From Porodaedalea pini (taxonomy: Eukaryota > Basidiomycota > Agaricomycetes > Hymenochaetales > Hymenochaetaceae): DNA of 64,000 nucleotides. Location of the stretch: positions 806,001-870,000 of the forward strand of contig NBAY01000005.1 of NCBI GenBank assembly GCA_002794775.1, read 5' to 3'. The notes beneath the pieces are model-generated. The model made no database searches and was not told where the DNA came from. It saw only the letters and a list, made by a program, of their open reading frames with translations. Of this stretch, positions 43,915-53,034 are shown one piece after another (within the stretch, counting starts at the first letter, position 1; each line of letters opens with the position of its first letter). A program made the position numbers and the translations under genes.

Positions 43915-44415
43915 TTCACCATGACCAAACGAGCCGTTACCTGCATACAGATACAATAACGAACGGCGCTTAACGAGAATGAGGACTCCAACAGCGGGAT
44001 GGCAGAATTCAGCCGAGGAACTGAAGCAGAACGAAATGCATCTTCACTTACTCCCCTGAGTGGACGCCGCATTCTCCACGCTGTTTCGTGTCGGTGTCCC
44101 TGAGGCAGTATTAATGCCTCTGCATGCCGCAGACCGTGCTACATTCGAGACAGATTGCGGCATTCACGGGCACTGTTTAACACCTTTGACGCCCATTAAT
44201 GTCTCTTCCTCGCTGAATAACGTGTTTAAAATGAGTAGCAACTTGGTAATGCGGTATGTCGAAGAAGCCGCGAGTATTTATTGCCACCAGCAGAACCACA
44301 AACAGGTGTCGGAAACTGCTCGGCAAGTATAGCACGGCAGAGGAGCGCTGCTGGACGGAGGAAGAGTTTCTCCATACGACCTTCGCTAAATGAATGAAAA
44401 AAAAAATCTCTGCGG
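43915..44415 (-). pseudogene. UBR1 C-terminal fragment
   Basis: On the minus strand, broken frames match the C-terminal part of the UBR1 gene located at 53035-58767. Examples: FSEGRMEKL, ALLCRAILAEQFPTP, GSAGGNKYSRLL, then KLLLILNTLFSEEETLM, and GECGVHSGE against GECNLHTKE. The adjacent intron-like DNA (GAGCCGTTACCTGCAT near 43930) also matches. Internal deletions and stops are present. It is a genomic duplicate, not a processed copy, because the intron and flank are included. Confidence 0.75.
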
Positions 44416-44576
44416 AAAATATTCTCACGCGCGACTGACGCACGACGGATGACCTAACGTACTTACCCTTAAGTACCTAACCAGGGGACCATGACCTCAC
44501 CTAATCGGGTGCGTTTCCGGTCGGACTCTCTTAGTGGTAGCCTCCAGCCTCGAAGCGGCTCAACAACTGGGACACC

Positions 44577-45080
44577 ACTCTGAGCATCCCAAGCTATGCC
44601 CTCCTCTATACATTCCAAAAGGCCTCCTTAGTACATGTGATTTGCTGATCTGAGGGAACGCAATGCTCTCCTGCACATCTGGCATGGCTGCGCAGTCCGC
44701 AAGGAGTGATATCGCCTCGTCAAACACGGTGTTGACGTACGCCGTGTGTACACATACCGTGCTGACGCGTGGAGGATGCGTCTCGAGGTCCAGCAACTTG
44801 AGTGTGGAAGCCTACGGCTGGTGAGAGGGCGATGGTGTCATGGTGAGGATTGGCAGGAGGTACGGAATAAGGGGAATGCAAGCCGTGTGGTGTTGCAAAA
44901 GGTAGATGGACAAGCGCATGAGGCAGAGATGGAGTGGATAGGACCGCGTGAACTCGAGATGAGCCTGAAATGCAGTGAGTAGAAAGAGTGCGGAGCAAGA
45001 CATAGCGACTTGAACCAGAGGATAGATAAGTGCCTTGAGCGCATTGTGCGTGCCATCCGCGACAAAAGAAACAAGAAAGG
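44577..45080 (-). pseudogene. NOC2: NOC2-like nucleolar protein fragment
   Basis: Minus-strand sequence resembling the core of Noc2, a 60S ribosome assembly and export factor. DGTHNALKALIYPLVQVAM is followed by RSYPLHLCLMRLSIYLLQHH, TACIPLIPYLLPIL, then, after an in-frame TAG near 44821, ASTLKLLDLETHPPRV, AYVNTVFDEAISLLADCAA and SIAFPQI. The order and spacing match the family's conserved block, but the N-terminal half and the end are missing. It lies next to the UBR1 fragment, so this corner collects pieces of housekeeping genes. Confidence 0.65.
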
Positions 45081-45408
45081 CTCATGGAAACTCACGCCTT
45101 TCACATGACCAATATTAATATTAATGCCGATATCTGAGAGCGTCGATCACTAAATCCATGTGGGTCCTATGTAGATAAATCAGGCAAGTGACCACATTTA
45201 TCGAGTTGCCTCGGTTTTGTTTCATATTGCAGCTCCTAACTGCTGGGTATGACAGGAAACTCACTCGTCCAACATTTGCAGAAATCCCCTTTTACAAACG
45301 AATGACACTAGTACTTTGACTATAAGAACAGCATTAAAATGGTAGTTATGCTACCGTGACTGGCTTGGGACTTGGAGCCCACGATACTCCGTTGCATTGG
45401 ACACTTAC
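45081..45408. other. Spacer, no gene seen
   Basis: About 330 bp between the NOC2 fragment and the F-box gene; probably the F-box 3' UTR. Confidence 0.4.
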
Positions 45409-47022
45409 TCAATCGATTCGGAGGCTCAACAGGGGGTTTGGCTCTAGTTCTGTGAGTTTCAGACCTTGAGAGATGCACTTTTCAATGACAGGATGTGCCA
45501 CAACAGTCGACGTGGTAGTCATATCCACTCGGAGCTCCTTAAGGCGTGTACACCTGGAGATATCCAAGCCATCGGACTCGGATAACTTCTGAGGGAGAGC
45601 AAAGCGAGATGAGATCATTGATGCAAGTACGTCGACTGAGAATGATGAATTTGCAATGTCGAGCGTCTCAAGCTCGGGACAGAGCAAAGTATGAGTACCA
45701 ATAGGCGCACTTTGCGCCGAACCGTCCTTCGGCACGCGGTTTGCCGTTGACAGCTTAGGCTCTGACTTTGGGACTGTCAAGTCACCGAGTAAGGTGTTTA
45801 ATTCTTCGAGCTTTCCGACCGAGAGTCTCTTGAGCCGTGGTGATAGCATAAGACACGCGCGTACATCTTTGACGTTCATCGGAGAGCCGGAGATCTCGAG
45901 TTCCTCAAGTGGCGCATCCGAGCGTTGCAAAAGCGCGGGAACGTGCAGCCAGCGTGTGTCGCTCCGCCCGACTCGCGAAATAGATGTACTGATTTTAAGT
46001 GTTTTGAGGGCGGGAGTGACGAGGGAGTCAATGATTGTGCCGACGGGAGCGGGGAAGGAGAAGCTGTGTAGCTCGAGGTGCGTTAGGCGAGTGAGACAGC
46101 GGACGTCCCTATTTGACATCACTGGTACCGGCCGTGGACGAGGGTTATGGACGAGCACCCATCCACCATCGTCTAATCCATCAAATTCGTCTATCTCAGG
46201 GTCCTCTTCATCTTCACTCGAGCGGCAGAAGAGAGTCACATTGAGACGCTCCAGATTTGGACAGACGTCGAGCCAGTTCAGAGCATGCGCCACGGCGGTG
46301 CAGAAGCGGAGCTCGAGCACACGCATGTGCTGCAGGACTTGAGTCTTCGGCCGGCCGGCTGGGGAGGGCACAAGCGGCGGGCACATCAGACTCACATTTC
46401 GCAAACGTGGGCACGTTAGGGCGATGTGATGCAAAGTGCGGGCGCCACTCCACGCGCCGAGGTGCGTCGTACTTATCTTCAGTTCTTCAAGCAAGGGTGC
46501 AGTGGAGCTGGAGTCGGAGGACCCTAATTCTGCGCAGAGCGTTGCGAGTAGGGGCTCAAGCACATCGGCGTTGAGGACGTCGAGGGCAAGAGTGCGCAAT
46601 CGGTGTGCGTTCGCGCAAAACTTCGCGATCAGTGTATGCGTGTCCCTCTCATACCGATCATTCGCCTCCCGGTCGAGAATCACCTGCAGCGCATCGCGTG
46701 ATTGCTGGATGAGCTTTATGTCGAGCGATATCTCTTCGGAACCCGCGCGCGCAAGCCAGGCGTCAAACACGGACATCTCCCGAGCTGAGTCCGTCTCATA
46801 GCGCCCAAGGACGATGCGATTCCACAGGTGAGGAGAGGAGAGAACGAGACGGTGCCAGTACGCACAGACGCGGGAGAGAGTGAGTGGAGGCAGCAGTTGC
46901 GGAGGCATGCTGAGGCGGACGCGGTCGGGAGGTAAGCAATGAGTGAATATCTCGACTAGGATTTCTGGAGGCAGGCATAGGCGTAGGCTTCCATTTTTGG
47001 AGGGAGGCTCGTCGCGGGACAT
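45409..47022 (-). CDS. F-box protein with LRR-like C-terminal region
   Basis: Single-exon gene of 537 residues. The N-terminal F-box (about residues 12-70) reads LCLPPEILVEIFTHCLPPDR, then SRVCAYWHRLVLSSPHLWNR, the segment that docks Skp1 in an SCF ubiquitin ligase. The rest has irregular leucine-rich repeats (HHIALTCPRLRNVSL, LTHLELHSFSFP, LKTLKIS), which usually bind substrate. Basidiomycete genomes carry hundreds of such genes, and this one's substrate is unknown. It lies within the duplicated region; its 5' end is repeated as a fragment at 42555-42870 beside HPP copy 1. No defect is seen. Confidence 0.85.
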   Translation of the reverse strand: MSRDEPPSKNGSLRLCLPPEILVEIFTHCLPPDRVRLSMPPQLLPPLTLSRVCAYWHRLVLSSPHLWNRIVLGRYETDSAREMSVFDAWLARAGSEEISLDIKLIQQSRDALQVILDREANDRYERDTHTLIAKFCANAHRLRTLALDVLNADVLEPLLATLCAELGSSDSSSTAPLLEELKISTTHLGAWSGARTLHHIALTCPRLRNVSLMCPPLVPSPAGRPKTQVLQHMRVLELRFCTAVAHALNWLDVCPNLERLNVTLFCRSSEDEEDPEIDEFDGLDDGGWVLVHNPRPRPVPVMSNRDVRCLTRLTHLELHSFSFPAPVGTIIDSLVTPALKTLKISTSISRVGRSDTRWLHVPALLQRSDAPLEELEISGSPMNVKDVRACLMLSPRLKRLSVGKLEELNTLLGDLTVPKSEPKLSTANRVPKDGSAQSAPIGTHTLLCPELETLDIANSSFSVDVLASMISSRFALPQKLSESDGLDISRCTRLKELRVDMTTTSTVVAHPVIEKCISQGLKLTELEPNPLLSLRID

Positions 47023-47402
47023 GGAACGGGTGCGTGCCAGTCACTTGCTTCTCGTGCGTCCACAGTGACGGCATTTGAAGTCCGGCGCGGCGTAAGGATG
47101 TAGCAAATAGATCGGAGGCAAACGTTGATGGAGCATGAATGTGCACTTTGTAGCCATACTTTGCTGTTGGGACAATCTTAACGAGAACGCCAGATGAAGA
47201 CATAGCTTTGCAACAACACATGCTCTTACAAAAGCATGTGAATCCTCGGAAGCCTTAACATAGTTTCGGATCGAACTAGCAGAATAATAGACTATCAGCG
47301 AATCCCATACAGAACATGAAAGACCACCTAACAAAGAGCCCAAGGAAAGAGATATAGCCCAAGGAAAGAGATATAACCCAAGGAAAGAGATATAACTACA
47401 GT

Positions 47403-48264
47403 CTACACACGATCATCGGCCAACTCCTGAGCTTCAACCAAAGCCTCGTCTCCCTCCGGTGACGTAATGCTCCCTTCGCTTATTCTTTTTTCTGCCGGAG
47501 CTGGTGGCGCACCAGCAGCTGGCGATGGGGACGGCTCAAACCAGTACACGGGGTACCGTCGCTGGATGTTGTTTACCAAGAGCGCGGAAACAAGAACGAG
47601 AGCGCTCGAAAGCAGGATGACTGGTAGGTAGTACCATCCAATGGCGAGCACCTCGTCGTCCACTGAGGCAAGGAGCGCGGTCGCGCCTGCGGGCGGATGC
47701 GTAGTTGCCGTCATTTGCATCACGACTATAGCGATGGAAGCTGAGAGCGAGCCGGAGAGCCACCGAAGTGACTCGAAGTGCGAGGAGAGTCCAAAGAGTT
47801 TAGTGATGCAGACTCCGATAAGAGCGGCAATGAAATGCCCGCCTACGAGGGCGCGTGGTTGCGCGAGCGGAGCCTCAATGGCGCCATAGCAGAGGACAGC
47901 AGAAGCGCCCTGGAAGGAAGAAGAAGAAAAAACAGCTCAGCAATGCGATATTGGACCTTTCACTTGTATGAGAAGTTCATGACTCACATAACTGGCAATG
48001 ATACTTGGCACGTTCCGGTTAATGAAGTAGTGCGCATGACCAAACACAGCCTAATAAACCCACGTGAGCCATTACTACCCAAGAAAGGCAGAAGACACTT
48101 GCAAAAAAGCTGTAACGCACCTGAAGAATGGACAGGCCGGCAAAAGCACCGATGAAGGACCAGAGCCAGATGATATAGTTTGGTCGCTTCGGGGGCGGAC
48201 CAGCGCGGTAGCCCAGCCAGTGGGAGATCCAAGTGGGGAGACGAGCGAGACGATGTGGACTCAT
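47403..48264 (-). CDS. HPP family integral membrane protein, copy 2
   Basis: Paralogue of the copy at 42875-43732 with the same three-exon structure: 48264-48121, 48050-47988 and 47909-47403, 237 residues. Differences are mostly conservative: MSPHRLARLPT, GAFAGLSIL in helix 1, AVFGHAHYFINRNVPSIIAS, MTATTHPPAGATALLA at the HPP motif, and a tail SPSPAAGAPPAPAEKRIS. The upstream 50-70 bp and the introns are also conserved between copies, so this is a DNA-level duplication. Which copy is ancestral cannot be told from the window. The downstream leader contains the 22-bp motif AAGGAAAGAGATATA repeated three times (47342-47396). Confidence 0.9.
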
Positions 48265-48783
48265 GAGAACTGTAGACACGAGGGCTTAACTTGGGATATG
48301 ACTTGAAGATCGCACGATTTATAGGCTGCGGGAAATCGATTTCAGACAAGGCCCCACGGCCGAGAGCTTCCAATAGGGACCTCGAGACGGATATAGAACG
48401 CCTAGACTTCTGACAAGGATTAAAATTAGCTCTCTTTGCCACTTCATTCCCGCGCACGCAGATACGGGAGCTGAAGGACAACCGTCGGGCGTCACGCGGC
48501 CAACGGGGGCGCAGAACAGGCCCTGAGCCTATGTAGGACACTCCGCGTCTCGCGCATTGGCTGTTCAAACCTCCGCAGTCCACGGGAACCATCATAGTCC
48601 GAAATTTGAGAGCACCCCTAAACTGAATCTCGGCCCTTGAACGTACCTTATTTATACCTCGGCGCACTGCGCACTGCCAGACTGGAGGCGCTACGCGGAG
48701 TTGAGACGTTGTCCAAGGTGTGATGGTGGTGTCTAAGTGAGGTCTTGTCTCGTGATCCGTGTCATTTTACGGCGAGCGTCGAT
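48265..48783. other. Upstream region of HPP copy 2
   Basis: About 520 bp, the first part similar to the DNA upstream of HPP copy 1. A long minus-strand frame here has no family support. Confidence 0.4.
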
Positions 48784-49000
48784 AGGACCCCTGGCAATGC
48801 TAGCAGAGGCCTGAGTCCACAATCCGGATAATTTTGGATGCATTTTGGGGACAAAATTTCTCAAAAAAGACTCCAATTAATATTGCACTGAAACGTGCAA
48901 AACCGGGCTCAGATAGCGTGGGAAAATAAAAAAATCCGGATAAAACAGGCCCAGTCTGACCTCAGGCCTCTGTTACTGTGTTAGCATTGCCAGGGGTCCT
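48784..49000. mobile_element. hAT-type MITE with 8-bp target duplication
   Basis: A 217-bp element with inverted ends AGGACCCCTGGCAATGCTA and its complement, and inner inverted blocks AGAGGCCTGAG and ATCCGGAT. It is flanked by a perfect 8-bp direct repeat GCGTCGAT at 48776-48783 and 49001-49008. An 8-bp duplication and CAGGGG-type ends are hallmarks of hAT transposition. Non-coding. Confidence 0.85.
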
Positions 49001-49008
49001 GCGTCGAT

Positions 49009-50167
49009 CCATCAAAAGCTAGTAATATTAATAACCTTTGTTTGTATTTTGTTTGTTTCCGCGATCTTCACCAGATCCAGAGATCCTCGCTAGCGCTGAC
49101 CCAGGCATTTCAACCATGCACCACGATGGCCAGGCAACGCACATTGCGCAACTCTCTCGTCATCATGCGTCTTTCTCGGAGGGTCCTGTCTAGAGCTTGT
49201 CGACAGATCACGACTCCTTGTCGTCTTGTTCAACACTTTCGAGGAACCTGAGCCACCGACTCAGAGTGGGGGAAGAGGGGAGGGAAGGCCAGATTTGTCC
49301 CTACCAAGACGGCCTGAATCCATGTATTCGTGCAAATTCTGGAAAATTTTCACGCAGTGACTCGAGCTGGAGCCTCAGTTGCAAAGAAAGGCTGATTTTT
49401 CCTGTCTCCTTTGTTCACGGATCTCGTGCGTCGAGCAATAAGAAGCATACCCCGCGGCACCTGCTCGTGTTCCCATTCACAAGCGGTGCCAAGAAGATGG
49501 CTTCTTTCTTCATCTCCAAAGCATAAGCTCTTTTCCTTGTAGGCACGAAACAATGCTCACTAGTTGGTTCCACAGCATGCGGCACATCCCCTGGTACCTC
49601 TGGCAAAATCGCAAGCGACGTCAAATTCAGAGTCAATTTTTATCCTACTTCAAATCATCGGTCCAGAGCTTTGCACGTTGCTTTGAGGGTCTTCCAGCTC
49701 AAGAGATGATTGACTGATCGATCAGAAAGATATGGGGCGACACCTCCCTGAAGTCTCGGTCACGCTATTCGTCTTTCAATATTACTTGCAACAAAGTATC
49801 TTCGGACTTATATTAGCTGATTAACGCCGTGGATATCTCATCTGATTTCCAGAATACAGCCCGCGCGAGAACAGCTATCGACACTCTTGACAACCGAATG
49901 TATAGTGTTCAAATACTCGTCATAACTCCCACTCTGTCTTTTTCAATCGCTCTAGGTTACTGTCTAGTCCATGGAGATTTTTCTTTTCACTCTATCGGAG
50001 TGCCTTTCAAGGACTCCGATAACTGTTTGCAAATTTGAAATTTGAACTCTCGTCCATCAATGATCTTTGCCTAGCTCCTGGTCGGTCGAGACATCGCATA
50101 AAAATTGCACAATGTCTTCAATCCTTGAGCATCGACCTTTTTTATTTTTTTATCTCCATGAGCTCTA
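49009..50167. other. Intergenic, no gene supported
   Basis: About 1.2 kb. Short frames on both strands around 49040-49640 have mixed composition and no recognised motif. Probably decayed sequence. Confidence 0.35.
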
Positions 50168-50310
50168 GGGCTCCGCAGCGTATCGTATAACGCGTATACG
50201 GGATACGCCCGTATGCGTATAGAAATATATCAAAAAATATCATATACGCCCGTATCCGTATAAGGCTTAGTATATACGGCCGTATCCGTATACGATACAG
50301 TGCGGAGCTC
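50168..50310. mobile_element. Short MITE upstream of the P450 gene
   Basis: A 143-bp imperfect inverted repeat with ends GGGCTCCGCA and TGCGGAGCTC between TA dinucleotides (50166-50167 and 50311-50312). The inside is dominated by repeats of CGTATCCGTATA and its complement. It lies about 220 bp upstream of the P450 start, so it may contribute promoter sequence. Confidence 0.7.
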
Positions 50311-50533
50311 TAAATGAGCTCTTGACAGCCCCAGATGCCGTTTGATCCTCGCCCTTCTCTTCCGCCCGCTGTCAGATGCACTGTCGAGAACGTGGATGCA
50401 TTCCTCATACCTCCGCAGTCCGAGTCCGAGTCTACTTTCCGACTCGTATAAAACGCATAAGCTTTTCGGTCGAATCCCTCCATCGTCTTCCCTTCTCTAC
50501 TTCGTTGCACAGCCAACTCAAAGGAAAGAACAG

Positions 50534-52646
50534 ATGTCTTCTCATCCTTCCCCCTCCGTCTCCGCCTGGCCAAAGTTGAACCCCTTCTCCGTGTCGTCCT
50601 CCTTCGACGTGCCGGAGGTGCAACTCAACTACGCCATTGTGCTTGTCGGATGCTTCGTCTTCGCAAGTCTCTACATCCTCCCTCGAGGCTACAACAAGCT
50701 CAGCCTCTTCGGGCACAAGCTCTACAACAAGGCCGGGTATGCGACTCCGAATGGCCCGGTGGGGCTTCCGATCGTCGGTCAGTCTTCTTTGCCCCTCGTA
50801 TAATGAAGAAGAGTAGCTGAACCTGCTTCTGTGCGAATAGGATCGTTCCCGTTCCTCTCGCACTATCCGGAACGCATGCTCGACTACTGGTACAAGAAGT
50901 TCGGCCCGCTGTACTCGCTCTGGCTCGGAAACCAGCTCTTCGTGGTTATCACCGACCCCGGGATTGCCAAGGACCTGCTCGTCACTAATGGAGCAGTCTT
51001 CTCAAGCGTATGTTATCCTTCTTTAAAAAAAGAGCTTAGACTCAGGCTCGCGATATATATTCTGATCTTAGAGGAAAGAAATGTTTATCAAATCTCAAAC
51101 CGTCTTCGCTGGAAGAGGTATCACTGCTACTCCGTACAACGACCGCTGGTGAGTTCTTTCCCTGTTCCTCGACAAGTTTTGCGGTTTCGTTCTGACGAAT
51201 TGCATTTGTATTAAGGCGCAAGCACCGCAAGATTGCAGGAACGTGGCTGAACCAGCGCGCCGTCGATGAATACTCGGACGTTCTCGACTTCGAGGCGACA
51301 ACGCTCTTGAAGGAACTTTACCGTGCCGGCAGCAATCCCATCAACCCGCAGCCGCACGCCGGGCGCTGCTCGTTGAACAACATGCTCACAATTGTCTTCG
51401 GGACGCGTACCGAGACTGTGAGTGACCCACTTGTTGGCCAGGCACTGAGATTATCTCGCGAATTCATGTGAGTAACTATTCCATCAAATTCGACGATAAG
51501 TATCAAGCAAGCTCATTTTCCTATTTCATCTTAGGAACTGCACCGGACCCGTCTCAAACCTAGTCGATTTCATCACGCCACTACAATGGATACCCACACC
51601 CCTGCTCGCGAGGGGCAAGAAGCTGCACCAAGGACTCGTCGATACGTACGGTGGGATGATCAAGCGCATTGAGGCAAGGCTCGATGCCGGCGAGGACGTG
51701 CCCGACTGCCTCGCCAAGACGATGCTCCAGGCGCGCCGTACGGAGGATCTCGACGACCTCGACATGGCGATCCTCGCGTCGGCGTTCATGATTGGTGGCG
51801 TTGAGACGACGGCCTCCATCATGCAGTGGTTCAGTGCGCTTATTCCCGCGTATCCCGAAATTCAAAAGAAGGCGCAAGAGGAGCTTGACCGAGTTGTCGG
51901 CCGCGACCGTCTGCCTACCATCGATGATGAGAAGGACCTTCCGTACTGCCATGTGCGTCCTTTCCTATATTTGCATTTATCTAACATTGTATTGACAAGG
52001 ATATCGATATCCAGGCTATTATTAAAGAAGTCGAGCGTGTTCACAACCCGTTCTGGCTGGGCACCCCGCACGTCGCCTCGGAGGACTTCGTGTACAAGGG
52101 GCAGTATATCCCGAAAAATACAGTGCTGGTATTGAACACCTACTCGATGCACCACAATCCGGAGCGCCACCCAGAGCCGCACAAGTTCAACGTAAGATTG
52201 CGACTTTCTTATTTGAAATCGGCCCTGAACCGCTGCTCATCTGTATTCTTATCTTGACAGCCGGAGAGGTACATCAACGATAGCACGAACAATACAGAGT
52301 CCGCGAACCTTACAAACCCGTACGAGCGCGACCACTGGATGTTCGGCGCAGGGTAGCCAAGTTTATATTTACTACATCTTGATCAGCTGCTAATATTAAC
52401 CTCGCCCCCCCAAACTGAATTTCACATCTTTCTAGGCGCCGCATCTGTCCTGGGATGATCGTCGCCGAGCGCGAAATCTGGCTGACCATCGCACGCATGC
52501 TCTGGGCGTTCAACATGCACGAGGTGCCCGGCGAGCCCATCGATCTCCAGGAGTACGACGGCCTGTCCGGACGTTCGCCAACGCCGTTCAGGATTCGTCT
52601 TGAGCCTCGCCACCACAACGTGTCGAAGGTACTTGGGATGGAGTAG
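50534..52646 (+). CDS. Cytochrome P450 monooxygenase (microsomal type)
   Basis: Heme-thiolate monooxygenase anchored in the ER. Exons 50534-50777, 50841-51007, 51072-51148, 51216-51467, 51535-51952, 52015-52191, 52261-52352 and 52436-52646 give 545 residues. N-terminal membrane anchor near 29-50 (LNYAIVLVGCFVFASLYIL), a Pro-containing hinge (GYATPNGPVGLPIVGSFPF), I-helix AFMIGGVETTAS (the usual AGxDTT variant), ExxR as KEVERV, PERY, and the heme loop FGAGRRICPG with the Cys near residue 480. All key residues are present. The family resembles the large agaricomycete class with FGAGRRICPGxxxAE loops. I cannot assign a CYP number or substrate. No biosynthetic cluster is visible around it. A MITE sits in its promoter. 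Confidence 0.93.
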
Positions 52647-53034
52647 AATGGTCACGGTCTTTTTTGAAGTCTATTTGATAGAAGCTTTGTCTGGGTTTCG
52701 TTGATTTATCGGGTAAAACATAGTTTGTTTCATATTCGTCAGCTGTAACACCTCCTTTCTCTCGAAGGTTATAATATATCTTCAACAATAAAGTTGTTGC
52801 GGGTTAAACCTGACCGACTTCTTGCAGAAGATCATATATGCATATATATTGTTACAATGGTAGCCGCTCCCATTTACAAGTATACAAATTGACAGGTGCA
52901 GAATGATTAAATACAGATAGCGGATTCGACAGCGATGTGACACAGACAAGAAAATACTGCTACAAGTCTATGCATCTCGAACTAGAAAACATAATCAACA
53001 GCTAGAGAATAGAGGTACGGAACGACACAAACTT
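52647..53034. other. Convergent intergenic region
   Basis: About 390 bp between the 3' ends of the P450 and UBR1. No motif is recognised. Confidence 0.45.

Noticed and set aside
47984..48667. 227-residue minus-strand frame over the start of HPP copy 2
   Set aside because: Only the part overlapping HPP exon 1 is meaningful; the upstream extension is not conserved in copy 1.
49350..49636. Minus-strand frames of about 70 residues
   Set aside because: No recognisable domain, no splice partners and no start context; not listed as a gene.
50831..51214. Read-through frame across the P450 exon 2/3 junction
   Set aside because: It runs through a clear intron (51008-51071); splicing restores the conserved RKEMFIKSQ segment.
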